The position numbers were made by a program, and so were the translations under genes. 64,000 nt of DNA, taken from contig NZ_CP083691.1 of the NCBI RefSeq assembly GCF_020097155.1, forward strand, positions 2,584,901-2,648,900, read 5' to 3'. This DNA comes from Micrococcus porci (GTDB taxonomy: Bacteria; Actinomycetota; Actinomycetes; Actinomycetales; Micrococcaceae). Within the stretch, counting starts at the first letter, position 1. Every line of letters begins with the position of its first letter. Positions 46,308 through 55,276 of this stretch are shown in pieces. The notes beneath the pieces are model-generated. The model saw only the letters and a list, made by a program, of their open reading frames with translations, was not told the DNA's origin and did no database searches.

Positions 46308-47624
46308 ATGGACGAGCACGAGCAGCCCCGGACCGACCCCGCCGACCGTCTCACCGTCACCGCCGCGCCTTCGGGGGACGCCTCGGAGGATCCGGCCACG
46401 TCCCTGCTGGCTCTGCCCTGGGAGCGGCCGCTGGAGGACTGGCCGGCGGAGGTGCTCGCCGCGCTGCCCCGCGGCATCTCCCGACACGTGGTGCGGTTCG
46501 CGCGGATGGGCGCGGGCGTCGTCGCGGTCAAGGAGACCACCGAGGAGCTCGCGTTCCGGGAGTACCGGCTGCTGCGGGAGCTCGAGGACCGCCCCAGCCC
46601 GTCGGTGGTGCCGGTGGCCGTGGTCACCGGGCGCACCCGCGAGGACGGCACCGCGCTGCCCGCGGCCCTCGTGACCCGGCACCTGCGCTTCTCCCTGCCC
46701 TACCGCGCCGTGTTCTCCGAACGCATGGAGCGGCGCACCCTGGTCCGCCTCATGGACGCCCTGGCGCTGCTGCTCGTGGAGCTGCACCTGGAGGGGTTCT
46801 TCTGGGGGGACGTCTCCCTGTCCAACGTGCTGTTCCGGCGTGACGCCGGCGGGTTCGCCGCGCACCTCGTGGACGCCGAGACCGGCGAGCTGCGCGAGCG
46901 GCTCTCCACCGGTCAGCGCGAGCACGACCTCGACGTGGCACGGGTGAACATCGGCGGGGAGCTGCTGGACCTGCACGCCAGCGGGCTCGCGGACCCCGAC
47001 GTCGACGCGATCGCCACCCCGGACCTCTTCGTGGAGTCCTACCGGCAGCTCTGGCAGCAGCTCACCGAGCCCACCGTGTTCCCCCGGGGGGAGCCGTGGC
47101 GCATGGACCGCCGGTTCCGACGCCTGACCGAGCTGGGCTTCGAGGTGGAGGAGTACTCGCTGCGCGCCGCGGACGCCCCCGGGATGATGGTGGCCCAGCC
47201 CACCGACGTGAACTCCGGCTACCACCGGCGCCGCCTCGAGCGGCTCACCGGGCTGCACGTGCAGGAGAACCAGGCGCGGCGGCTGCTCGTGGACATCGAG
47301 GCGGCCCGCCGCTCGTGGGACCCCTTCATGGACATGGACCACGCCGCGCACCGCTGGGTGATCGAGGTGTTCGACCCCGTGGTGCGCTCCGTGCCCCTGG
47401 AGCTCCGCGCCAAGCTCGAGCCGGCCGAGGTCATGCACCAGCTGCTGGAGCACCGCTGGTACCTGTCCGAGGCGCGCGGACAGGCCGTGCCCCTGGACGA
47501 GGCCGTGGACTCCTACGTGGAGACCGTCCTGCGCGCGCGGCGAGACGAGGACGCCCTCGCCCTGCACCCCACCACCACGATGCTGCGGGCCGTCCCCGCC
47601 CCGGAGGCGGACCCGGAGGGCTGA
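46308..47624 (+). CDS. DUF4032 protein (kinase-like fold)
   Basis: 438 residues. The N-terminal half has protein-kinase-like features: VVAVKETTEELAFREYRLLREL (a beta3 Lys and alphaC Glu pattern), LVELHLEGFFWGDVSLSNVLFRRD (catalytic-loop-like, Asp and Asn conserved) and AHLVDAETG (DFG position reads DAE). DUF4032 fills the C-terminal half (about 230-400). It may be a small-molecule kinase; no substrate is known. The start has no clear ribosome site. The stop lies inside a hairpin shared with treZ. Confidence 0.82.
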   Translation: MDEHEQPRTDPADRLTVTAAPSGDASEDPATSLLALPWERPLEDWPAEVLAALPRGISRHVVRFARMGAGVVAVKETTEELAFREYRLLRELEDRPSPSVVPVAVVTGRTREDGTALPAALVTRHLRFSLPYRAVFSERMERRTLVRLMDALALLLVELHLEGFFWGDVSLSNVLFRRDAGGFAAHLVDAETGELRERLSTGQREHDLDVARVNIGGELLDLHASGLADPDVDAIATPDLFVESYRQLWQQLTEPTVFPRGEPWRMDRRFRRLTELGFEVEEYSLRAADAPGMMVAQPTDVNSGYHRRRLERLTGLHVQENQARRLLVDIEAARRSWDPFMDMDHAAHRWVIEVFDPVVRSVPLELRAKLEPAEVMHQLLEHRWYLSEARGQAVPLDEAVDSYVETVLRARRDEDALALHPTTTMLRAVPAPEADPEG

Positions 47625-47664
47625 CCGAGCCGTCGGACGCCCCCGGGGCCGACGGCGTCAGCCC
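47618..47664. terminator. Bidirectional hairpin overlapping both stop codons
   Basis: GGGCTGAC/GTCAGCCC and GCCGTCGG/CCGACGGC arms (3-base bulge on the left) span 47618-47664. The stop of the DUF4032 gene (47622-47624) and of treZ (47658-47660) both lie in the stem. Confidence 0.75.
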
Positions 47665-49769
47665 TGGGCGGCGGGGGCCCGGTGCAGCAGCAGGAAGCCG
47701 GGCGCGGGCACGGACCCGGGGACCTCCCACGGACGCCCCGAGGAGCCGAGCGGGCCGGCGTCGCCGTGGCCGGCCACCAGCACGGCGTCCTTGAGGTCGT
47801 CCGGGACGGACATGGGCTCGTCCCCCAGGGCGGTTAGCAGGACCGCGTCCCCGGAGCCGTCCGCGGCGAGGCGGTCCATGCGCACGTGGCGGGCGCCGGG
47901 CTCCACGGTCACGCGGGTGCGGGAACGGTCCGGGTCCGTCAGGGCGGGCAGCGCACGTCGCGCGGCGAGCAGCCCGCGGTACGCCTCCAGGATCCGCGCC
48001 CCGCGGCCGGGACCGCCGGGGGCGGCGCCGGCGGCCGCCTCCGCCTCCGAGGGGGCGCCGGAGTGCCCGCGGGGCGCGGGCTCGAGGGCGGACCAGTCCA
48101 GCACGGCACCGTCCCGGGTGGCCGGGTCCTGCGGGTCGGGGACCTCGTGCGCGGCCCAGCCGTGGGCGCCGAACTCGCGGCGCCGGCCCTCGCGGACGGC
48201 CTGGGCGAGCTCGGGCTCGCGGTGCGCGGTGAAGAACGGCCACGGGGTGGTGGCGGCGAACTCCTCCCCCATGAACAGCATCGGCGTGAACGGCCCCGCG
48301 AGCAGCAGGGCGGCCTCGGCCGCGAGCGCCCCCTCGGTGAGGGCCGCGGCGGTGCGGTCGCCGGCGGCCCGGTTCCCCACCTGGTCGTGGTTCTGGATGC
48401 TGACCACGAACGCGTGGGACGGCACGGAGGCCGGCACGGGGCGACCGTGGTCGTGGCCGCGGAAGGTGGAGCGCGTGCCGTCGTGGAAGTAGACGCGCTC
48501 CATCACCTTGGCGACGGCCTCGAGCGGGGCGAAGTCGGCGTAGTAGCCGTGGGTCTCGCCCGTGGCGGCCACGTGCAGGGCGTGGTGGACGTCGTCGTCC
48601 CAGGCGCCGGCCAGGCCGAGGCCGCCGGCGGAGCGGGACAGCACGACGCGCGGGTCGTTGCGGTCCCACTCGACCATCAGGGGCACGGGGCGTCCGGCGC
48701 GGGCGGCGATCCCGTCGGCGAGGACGGCCATCTCCTCGAGGAGGTGCACGGCGCGGGTGTCCACGAGGGCGTGCACGGCGTCGAGGCGGAGCCCGTCGAC
48801 GTGCATCTCCTCGAGCCAGAGGCGGACGTTGTCCAGGATGAGCGCCCGGACCTCGTCCGAGTCGGGGCCGTCCAGGTTGGGGCCGTCGCCCCAGCCGGTG
48901 CCGTGGTCCGTGAGGTAGGGGCCCAACACGTTCAGGTAGTTCCCGGAGGGGCCGGCGTGGTTGTGGACCACGTCCTGGACGACGCCCAGCCCCGCGGCGT
49001 GGGCGGCGTCCACGAACCGCCGGTAGGCCTCGGGACCGCCGTAGGACTCGTCCACGGCGTTCCAGGCCACGCCGTCGTAGCCCCAGTTGCGGTCCCCGGA
49101 CCACGAGTTCACGGGCAGCAGCTCCACGTGGGTGACGCCGAGGTCCACGAGGTGCGGGAGCCGTTCGATCGCGGAGTCCAGGGTGCCGTCCGGGGTGAAC
49201 GTGCCCACGTGCAGCTCGTAGAGCACGGCGCCGCGCAGGCCGCCGCCCTGCGGGGCGGCCGGGTCCTTCTCGACGCCGGCCGGGCCGGTCCAGTCCGCGT
49301 CCGTCCAGGGGAAGTCGGCGGCCTCGAGGTCGCGGCGGGAGGGCCCGTGCACGGTGTCGGGCTGGCGCCGCGAGCGCGGGTCCGGCACGGGGTCGGCACC
49401 GTCCACCCGGAAGCCGTAGCCGGGGTTGCCGTCCTGGAGGGCCGCGGCCGCGGCGCGGGCGTCCGCGCCGGGCAGCCACCAGCCGCCGGGGCCGCGTTCC
49501 AGGGCATGCGCGGAGGTCACGGGCCACCGGTCGGCGGTGTCGTGGAGGTCGCCGGCGGCGGCGTCCACGAGGACCAGCTCCACGGCCTCAGCGTGGGGGG
49601 CCCACACGGCGTAGGGGGTGGCCCGCGCCGCGGCGACGGCGGCGCGCTCCGCTCCGGCCGGATCCAGTGGATCCACGGGGAGCGGGGAGTCCAGCGGATC
49701 CACGGGGAGCGGGGAGTCCAGCGGATCCACGGGGAGGTCGGCGGCCGGGCGGCCTGCGGGGGTGCTCAT
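47658..49769 (-). CDS. treZ: Malto-oligosyltrehalose trehalohydrolase
   Basis: 703 residues, longer than the usual 580-600 because of an N-terminal repeat (residues 10-40) and an Ala/Gly/Pro insert near 590-615. After a CBM48-like N-domain (YAVWAPHAEAVELVL), GH13 motifs follow: DVVHNHAG, the nucleophile Asp in DGLRLDAVHAL (near 326), the acid Glu in LMVEWDRNDPR, and IQNHDQVGNRA. It releases trehalose from maltooligosyl-trehalose made by TreY. Its ATG overlaps the treY stop (ATGA), so the pair is translationally coupled. VEWDRND differs from the AESDLND I would expect but keeps the Glu. Confidence 0.95.
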   Translation of the reverse strand: MSTPAGRPAADLPVDPLDSPLPVDPLDSPLPVDPLDPAGAERAAVAAARATPYAVWAPHAEAVELVLVDAAAGDLHDTADRWPVTSAHALERGPGGWWLPGADARAAAAALQDGNPGYGFRVDGADPVPDPRSRRQPDTVHGPSRRDLEAADFPWTDADWTGPAGVEKDPAAPQGGGLRGAVLYELHVGTFTPDGTLDSAIERLPHLVDLGVTHVELLPVNSWSGDRNWGYDGVAWNAVDESYGGPEAYRRFVDAAHAAGLGVVQDVVHNHAGPSGNYLNVLGPYLTDHGTGWGDGPNLDGPDSDEVRALILDNVRLWLEEMHVDGLRLDAVHALVDTRAVHLLEEMAVLADGIAARAGRPVPLMVEWDRNDPRVVLSRSAGGLGLAGAWDDDVHHALHVAATGETHGYYADFAPLEAVAKVMERVYFHDGTRSTFRGHDHGRPVPASVPSHAFVVSIQNHDQVGNRAAGDRTAAALTEGALAAEAALLLAGPFTPMLFMGEEFAATTPWPFFTAHREPELAQAVREGRRREFGAHGWAAHEVPDPQDPATRDGAVLDWSALEPAPRGHSGAPSEAEAAAGAAPGGPGRGARILEAYRGLLAARRALPALTDPDRSRTRVTVEPGARHVRMDRLAADGSGDAVLLTALGDEPMSVPDDLKDAVLVAGHGDAGPLGSSGRPWEVPGSVPAPGFLLLHRAPAAQG
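49661..49737 (-). repeat. 27-base tandem repeat in treZ
   Basis: Three copies (49661-49687, 49688-49714, partial 49715-49737) coding for repeats of SPLPVDPLD in the N-terminus of TreZ. In frame, so length changes keep the gene open. Confidence 0.9.
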
Positions 49770-52234
49770 GCGGTCTCCTCCTCCGGCAGCAGCAGGGCCA
49801 CCGGCAGCTGGCTGAGGACGTCGTCCACGCGGACGGCGCCCCGGGCGTCGGGGGTCACGGCCCGGCCCGTGACGGCGCACCGCCAGCGGCCGGGGGGCAG
49901 GCTCACCACGGTCTCGCGCCAGCCGCCGGCGGCGGCGAGCGTGAGGGGCAGGCGGGTGGCCAGGGCGAGGGCGCCGCCGCGGCTGAACGCGATCAGGTGC
50001 GCCGCGGCGGGCCCGTCCACGTCCAGGGGACGGTACCCGTGGAACAGCTCGGGCCGGTCCCGACGGGCGCGCAGGGCGCGGCTGACCACCAGGAGCTTGG
50101 CGGCCTCGGGCTCGTCCAGGGTGGGGGCGTGGCCGGCGTCGAGGCGGTCGAGGAGGTCTGCTCGGGCCTCGAAGTCCACGGCCCGCCTGTTGTCCGGGTC
50201 CACGAGGGTGGGGAACGGGATCTCGGTGCCCTGGTACACGTCCGGCACGCCGGGCGCGGCGAGCTGCACGAGCTTGCGGCCCAGCTGCACGGTCAGCCCG
50301 GGCTCGGCGATCCGGTCCGCGATCTCCTGGACCACGGCCCGGGCGGCGCTGTCCGGGGCGACGACGTCCGCCGCCAACGCCCGCAGCCGGCCCTCGTAGG
50401 CGTCGTCCTGGGCGGTCCAGGAGGTGTGCTCCTGGCCCTCACGGGCGGACTTGAGCAGGAACTCCTCGAGGCGGTCGGCCTCCGGCGCGGTGCCGTCCGT
50501 GGGCCAGACGCCCACGATCGACTCCCAGACCAGCTCCTCCAGCCCCGGGGCGTCCAGCGGGTGCGCCGTGCGCAATCGGGCGAGGGCGTCCTCCCAGGAG
50601 GCCGGCTCCTCGGCGAGCGCGGTGATCCGCGCGCGCACGTCCTCGCTGCGCTTGGTGTCGTGGGTGGTGAGGGCGGTCATGGTCGTCGGCCAGGACGCCT
50701 GGCGGGCCCGCTGCAGGGCGTGGAACCCGGCGAGCGGCAGGTCCAGGTGTGCCGGGTCCCCGCCGACCTCGTTCAGGTTCGCCCAGCGGGTCCAGCGGTA
50801 GAAGGAGCGGTCCTCCACGCCCTTGGCCATGACCATGCCGGAGGTCTGCTGGAAGCGCCGGGCCACGGGCGAGTCCGGGTCGGCGAGGACCCGGGCGACG
50901 TCGTCGAGCACGTCCGCGGGCTCGGGGTGCGCGGCGCGGGCCCGCGCCACGGCCGCGGCCAGCCGCTCGGCGCCCACGGGCAGGTAGGTGCGGTACACGT
51001 CCAGGGAGGCCAGGACGTCGGCGAAGGCCTCCGTCAGCGCCTCGTCCGAGTGCGCCCCGAGGACGACGGCGGCGCGCGCCTCCCGCACCAGGCGGGCGGT
51101 CTCCGCGGCGAGGGAGCCGGTGGCCACGTCCCGCTTGGCCTCGGCGATGAGCGCCTCCCAGGCGGCACGGGCGGCGTCGTCCGCGGCGGGGCCGTCCGGG
51201 TCGGCGGGCATGAACACGCGCTCGAGCTCGCCGAGGGCGTCATAGCCGGTGGTGCCGTCCACGGGCCAGGCGGCGGGCAGGTCCTCGCCGGGCTCGAGGA
51301 TCTTCTCCACCACGAGGTAGCCCTCGGGCAGGACGCGCTCGCGCAGGGCGCGCAGGTAGGCGCCCGGGTCCGTCAGGCCGTCCGGATGGTCGATGCGCAG
51401 GCCGTGCACGAGCCCCTCGGAGACCCAGCGGCCGATCTCGACGTGCGTGGCGTCGAACACCTCCGGGTCCTCGACGCGCAGGCCGGCCAGCGTGGTGACC
51501 GTGAAGAAGCGGCGGTAGTTCAGCTCGGCGTCCCCGCGGCGCCAGTGGACCAGGCGGTAGTGCTGCCGGTCGTGGACGGCGCGGCCCAGGCGGGCGGCGT
51601 CGTCCGTGGGGGCGGCGGGGTCGGCGCCGGCGAACACCTCGGCGGCGCGCAGGCCGGTCTCCTCCTCGGCGGCGGCCAGGGACCCGGGGGCCAGCGGGTA
51701 CGCGGTGTCCCAGTGCCGCAGCACGCCGTGCTCCCCGGCGGACGGGTCCACGATCAGCTGGTCCAGCCCGGCCTCGGCGCCGCGCGGGTCCCCCTCCGGG
51801 CCGTCGCCGAGCACGGGCAGCAGGACGCGGCCGTCCCCGGCCTCCCAGTCCACGTCGAACCACGCGGCGTGGGCGGCCTCCGGGCCGTGGGCCAGCAGGT
51901 CGGCCCAGGCCGGGTTGGCCAGCGGCGTGGCGACGCCCAGGTGGTTGGGGACCACGTCCACGAGCAGCCGCATGCCGGCCTCGTGCGCGGCGGCCGCGAG
52001 CGCGGCCAGGGCCTCGGGTCCGCCGCGGGCGGGGTCCACGCGGGCGGGGTCCACGACGTCGTACCCGTGGTCCGATCCGGGGTCGGCGGCGAGGATCGGG
52101 GAGAGGTAGAGCCAGTCCACGCCGAGGCGGCGCAGATAGGGCACCAGCCCGGCCACGGAGTCCAGGGGCAGGTCCGGTCCCACCTGGAGGCGGTAGGTCG
52201 AGGCGGGCGCGGAGACGGCGTCGGTGTGGCTCAC
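49766..52234 (-). CDS. treY: Malto-oligosyltrehalose synthase
   Basis: 822 residues. GH13 motifs STYRLQVGPDLPLDSVAGLVPYL and YLSPILAADPGSDHGYDVVDP open the protein, LLVDVVPNHLGV follows, VHGLRIDHPDGLTDP holds the nucleophile Asp, VVEKILEPGE the acid Glu, and TTHDTKRSEDVRARI the third acidic residue. It turns the reducing end of maltodextrins into a trehalosyl unit inside the cell, and with TreZ gives the compatible solute trehalose. No treX debranching gene is in the window. The GTG at 52232-52234 is supported by TAGTGT 6 bases upstream, so the operon mRNA is probably leaderless. Confidence 0.96.
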   Translation of the reverse strand: MSHTDAVSAPASTYRLQVGPDLPLDSVAGLVPYLRRLGVDWLYLSPILAADPGSDHGYDVVDPARVDPARGGPEALAALAAAAHEAGMRLLVDVVPNHLGVATPLANPAWADLLAHGPEAAHAAWFDVDWEAGDGRVLLPVLGDGPEGDPRGAEAGLDQLIVDPSAGEHGVLRHWDTAYPLAPGSLAAAEEETGLRAAEVFAGADPAAPTDDAARLGRAVHDRQHYRLVHWRRGDAELNYRRFFTVTTLAGLRVEDPEVFDATHVEIGRWVSEGLVHGLRIDHPDGLTDPGAYLRALRERVLPEGYLVVEKILEPGEDLPAAWPVDGTTGYDALGELERVFMPADPDGPAADDAARAAWEALIAEAKRDVATGSLAAETARLVREARAAVVLGAHSDEALTEAFADVLASLDVYRTYLPVGAERLAAAVARARAAHPEPADVLDDVARVLADPDSPVARRFQQTSGMVMAKGVEDRSFYRWTRWANLNEVGGDPAHLDLPLAGFHALQRARQASWPTTMTALTTHDTKRSEDVRARITALAEEPASWEDALARLRTAHPLDAPGLEELVWESIVGVWPTDGTAPEADRLEEFLLKSAREGQEHTSWTAQDDAYEGRLRALAADVVAPDSAARAVVQEIADRIAEPGLTVQLGRKLVQLAAPGVPDVYQGTEIPFPTLVDPDNRRAVDFEARADLLDRLDAGHAPTLDEPEAAKLLVVSRALRARRDRPELFHGYRPLDVDGPAAAHLIAFSRGGALALATRLPLTLAAAGGWRETVVSLPPGRWRCAVTGRAVTPDARGAVRVDDVLSQLPVALLLPEEETA

Positions 52235-52240
52235 GCGGCG

Positions 52241-52246
52241 ACACTA
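52241..52246 (-). promoter_or_regulatory. Pribnow-like TAGTGT, 6 bases before treY
   Basis: On the reverse strand TAGTGT ends 6 bases before the treY GTG; no ribosome site is present. Confidence 0.5.
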
Positions 52247-52289
52247 ACAGCGGTGCCCGACGCGACAGCAGGGCCGGTCCGCGCCCTGG

Positions 52290-52745
52290 TCAGCCCCCGA
52301 TGGGAGGTGACTCGACGAGCTCCGCCCCGTAGACGGGCTCCCCGTCCTGCTCCACGGCCATGTACTGGTCCTCCTCGCGGGTGCCGTCCGGATGGACCAG
52401 GTCCACGGTCACGCCGGAGCCGGACTGGCGGACGTCCTCCACCTCCGCCCCGTACTTCTGCCGGACGTTGCCGCGCAGGGCGTCGATGCCCTGGACGTGC
52501 GCCACGGCCCCCCAGACGGCGAGCGCCAGGGCGAGCACGAGCGCCCCGTACCCCACCCGGCGCTGTAGCCGCGTGTTCTCCAGGACGCGCATGACCACAT
52601 GGGAGCCGGCGGCGGCCTGGCGGCGACGGTGGTCGCGCTCGCGCCACCGCCCTGCCAGCGCGAGGGACACGCCCACCACGGCGGCGACGGCGGCCGCCCA
52701 GTAGAGGAGCCAGGGGGTCTGCAGATCCACGGGGGCGAACGTCAT
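52290..52745 (-). CDS. Hypothetical two-helix membrane protein
   Basis: 151 residues. Helix 1 (about 13-31), a basic loop RWRERDHRRRQ, helix 2 (about 65-85), then an extracytoplasmic domain of about 60 residues (KYGAEVEDVRQSGSGVTVDLVHPDG to VESPPIGG), mostly strands. No family recognised. A GAAGGGA ribosome site lies 6 bases before the ATG. It lies between treY and the aldo/keto reductase gene on the same strand. Confidence 0.65.
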   Translation of the reverse strand: MTFAPVDLQTPWLLYWAAAVAAVVGVSLALAGRWRERDHRRRQAAAGSHVVMRVLENTRLQRRVGYGALVLALALAVWGAVAHVQGIDALRGNVRQKYGAEVEDVRQSGSGVTVDLVHPDGTREEDQYMAVEQDGEPVYGAELVESPPIGG

Positions 52746-52784
52746 GGGCGTCCCTTCAGCGCGGCCCGTGGGTGCACAGGCGGT

Positions 52785-53789
52785 TCAGGGCAGGGTCTCA
52801 CCCCGGGCGGCGGTCCACAAGCGGTGCCACTGGGCGCCGTCCATGCGGGCGGCGGCGTCGGCGGCCTGGGCGCAGGAGGCGATCCGGGCCGGGTCCTGCG
52901 TGCCGACCACGGGGCGCACGCCCCACGGCAGGCGCAGCAGCCAGGCCAGCACCACGGCCTCCCGGCTCACCTCGAGCTCGCGGGCCACCCGGGCGACGAC
53001 GGCGGGCGCCCCTCCGGCGGCCGCGAGCGCGGCCTGCTCGGCGGGGTCAGCGGGCACGGTGCCGTCGGAGCCGCGTGTGAACCGGCCCTGGCCGAGCGGG
53101 CCCCACGCCTGGATCTCGATCCCCTCCCCCGCGCACACCTCGCCGAGGTCCCCGGCGCCGCCGTCGGGCGCGGCCGCGGGGTGGTTGGCCAGGACCACGG
53201 ACTCCACGAGCATCCGGTGGTGCAGGCCGAGCTCCACCTGCACGCAGGCCAGCCCGGTGCCGTCGGCGGAGACCTCCCGCAGCGCGTGCTGGTACTCGAG
53301 GACGCGTCGGGTGCCCATGTTGGAGACGCCGAGGGCGTCCACGCGGCCGGCCTCGCGGGCGTCGAGGAAGGCGCGGACGGTGTCCGACACGGGGGTCAGC
53401 ACGTCCGGGCGGTGGACCACCAGCGTGTCCACGCGGTCGAGGCCGAGCCGCTCCAGGGAGAGGGCCAGGCGCTCGTGGAGGTAGGCCGGGGAGTTGTCGT
53501 AGCGGACGGCCGGGGTGCCGTCCGGGCCGGGCTCGTGGAGGACGATCCCGGACTTGGTCTGCACGCGCAGCCGGGTCCGCTCGGCGGGGTCGAGCTCGGC
53601 CAGCAGCGCACCCACGGTCTCCTCGGACGCCCCGGCCCCGTAGATGTCGGCGGTGTCCAGCAGCCCGATGCCGGCCTCCAGCCCGGCGCGCAGGGCGCCG
53701 CGGGCGCGCTCGACGTCGCCCCAGCCCATCGTGCCGAGGATCAGGGGCGAGGCGGCGGGGGTCTGCGGGGCGGTGTCCTGCGCGGTCAT
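52785..53789 (-). CDS. Aldo/keto reductase
   Basis: 334 residues. LLDTADIYGAGASEETVGALL carries the catalytic Asp and Tyr, VQTKSGI the Lys, and VDTLVVHRPD the substrate-site His. GVSNMGTRRV and VRPVVGTQDP bind NADPH. It fits the YdhF-type bacterial group that reduces aldehydes or ketones. The physiological substrate is unknown. The ATG at 53789 has no clear ribosome site; AACGCT lies 6 bases upstream. Confidence 0.92.
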   Translation of the reverse strand: MTAQDTAPQTPAASPLILGTMGWGDVERARGALRAGLEAGIGLLDTADIYGAGASEETVGALLAELDPAERTRLRVQTKSGIVLHEPGPDGTPAVRYDNSPAYLHERLALSLERLGLDRVDTLVVHRPDVLTPVSDTVRAFLDAREAGRVDALGVSNMGTRRVLEYQHALREVSADGTGLACVQVELGLHHRMLVESVVLANHPAAAPDGGAGDLGEVCAGEGIEIQAWGPLGQGRFTRGSDGTVPADPAEQAALAAAGGAPAVVARVARELEVSREAVVLAWLLRLPWGVRPVVGTQDPARIASCAQAADAAARMDGAQWHRLWTAARGETLP

Positions 53790-53869
53790 GGTCCCAGCGT
53801 TCCACACGGGGGCGCCCACGGGGCGGGCGGGCCCGCCCGGCGGCGGGGCCGCTGTGATGGGATGGGGCC

Positions 53870-54772
53870 ATGAAGCTCGCCACGTTCCGCCAGCCCGACT
53901 CGGACGCCTCCTACCCGGGCGCCACCTTCGCCGCCGTCCTCACGTCCTTCCACCCGCAGGACCCGCAGGTGGCGGTGCGCGCCGTCGCCCTGCCGGAGTG
54001 CCGGGACGTGGGCGAGTTCCTCACCGCCGAGCCGCAGGAGCAGAAGGACATGGTCCGGGAGGCCCTCGAGGCCGCCAAGGAGGACCACGGCCTCCTGCTG
54101 GACGTGTCCACGCTGGTCTACGACACCCTCGTCCCCTTCCCCACGAAGGTGTTCTGCGTGGGCCTGAACTACGCGGACCACATCAGGGAGACCGGCCAGG
54201 AGAAGCCGGAGCACCCGACCCTGTTCGCGAAGTTCGCCCAGTCCCTCACCGGCGCCCTCGACCCCATCGAGGTGCCCGAGGAGGACCACCGCGTGGACTA
54301 CGAGGGCGAGCTGTGCGTCGTCATCGGGGAGCCCGGCCGCCGGATCGCGGTCGAGGACGCGAAGGACCACATCGCCGGGTACGCCGTGGCCAACGACGTC
54401 TCCATGCGCGGCTTCCAGGGCCGCACCCCCGAGTGGCTGCAGGGCAAGGTGTGGGAGGCCTCCACCCCGGTCGGCCCGTGGCTCGTCACCGCGGACGAGT
54501 TCCCGAAGGACGCGCGGATCGTCACCCGCGTCAACGGCGAGGTCCGCCAGGACGGCAAGGTGAAGGACGTCGTCTTCTCCCCCGCCGAGCTCGTCTCCTA
54601 CGTCTCGCAGCTCGTCACCCTGAACCCGGGCGACCTCATCATGACCGGAACCCCCGCCGGCGTCGCCGTCGCCCGCAGGGACGGGGACGGGCGACGCCCG
54701 TGGCTGCGTGCCGACGACGTCGTTGAGGTGGAGATCACCGGGCTGGGTCGCCAGCGCAACGAACTGGTCTGA
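53870..54772 (+). CDS. Fumarylacetoacetate hydrolase family protein
   Basis: 300 residues. PTKVFCVGLNYADHIRETG starts the fold; metal ligands are in HRVDYEGELCVVIG; AVANDVSMRGFQ and NPGDLIMTGTPAGVAVAR follow. The family includes acylpyruvate hydrolases, oxaloacetate decarboxylases and 2-keto-4-pentenoate hydratases, all Mg2+ or Mn2+ enzymes acting on keto-acids. The N-terminal 85 residues are the usual small domain. Which reaction it performs is not decided. The upstream sequence GTGATGGGATGG also occurs before the gene at 57515. Confidence 0.9.
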   Translation: MKLATFRQPDSDASYPGATFAAVLTSFHPQDPQVAVRAVALPECRDVGEFLTAEPQEQKDMVREALEAAKEDHGLLLDVSTLVYDTLVPFPTKVFCVGLNYADHIRETGQEKPEHPTLFAKFAQSLTGALDPIEVPEEDHRVDYEGELCVVIGEPGRRIAVEDAKDHIAGYAVANDVSMRGFQGRTPEWLQGKVWEASTPVGPWLVTADEFPKDARIVTRVNGEVRQDGKVKDVVFSPAELVSYVSQLVTLNPGDLIMTGTPAGVAVARRDGDGRRPWLRADDVVEVEITGLGRQRNELV

Positions 54773-54783
54773 GCGCCGCCGGG

Positions 54784-54844
54784 GACGAGCCCCGCACAGT
54801 CGGCGGTCCACCCACGGGTGACCCTTCACTGCGCGGGGCTCGTC
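54784..54844. terminator. Hairpin between FAH and VOC genes
   Basis: Arms of 17 bases with one mismatch (54784-54800 with 54828-54844) lie between two convergent genes. The loop holds an additional weak stem. Confidence 0.75.
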
Positions 54845-54875
54845 TCCGCGGGTCCGGCTCAGCGGCCCTGCGGGG

Positions 54876-55259
54876 TCAGCCCCAGTTCGCGGCGTCCGTG
54901 ACGCAGAAGGGGTGGCCGGCCGGATCCAGCAGCACGGTCCAGGTCTCGCCGGGCTGGTGGTCGGGGCGGGTCGCCCCGAGGGCCACGCAGCGCGCCGCGG
55001 CGGCGGCGACGTCCTCGGCCGCCAGATCGAGGTGGTACTGCTTGCGGCCGGTGTCCGGCCACCGAGGAGCGGTGTAGTCCTCGACCGTTCCGATGCCGAG
55101 GTTCACTCCGCCGGGGCCGGCGAGCATGACGACGCCGTCGCCCTCATAGGCCACGGGCCAGCCGAGGACGGCCTGGTAGAAGGTGCCGAGCGCCGCGGCG
55201 TCCGGTGCGTCGAGGGTGATCATGGCGAGGCGTGCGACGGGTGCGTTCTGCGTGTCCAT
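54876..55259 (-). CDS. VOC-superfamily (glyoxalase-like) protein
   Basis: 127 residues in two beta-alpha-beta3 units: LAMITLDAPDAAALGTFYQAVLGWPVAYEGD and KQYHLDLAAEDVAAAAARCVALGA, ending HPFCVTDAANWG. Only one good metal-type His (YHLDL) is seen with Glu/His equivalents uncertain, so it could be a bleomycin-resistance-like binding protein or an isomerase. It is divergent from the AraC-type gene with only 17 bases between starts, so the two share a promoter region. Confidence 0.85.
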   Translation of the reverse strand: MDTQNAPVARLAMITLDAPDAAALGTFYQAVLGWPVAYEGDGVVMLAGPGGVNLGIGTVEDYTAPRWPDTGRKQYHLDLAAEDVAAAAARCVALGATRPDHQPGETWTVLLDPAGHPFCVTDAANWG

Positions 55260-55276
55260 GGTGTGAGGATGCCCGC

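Noticed and set aside
47658..52234. A complete TreXYZ pathway
   Set aside because: Only treY and treZ are present. No debranching enzyme or maltosyltransferase gene occurs within the window.
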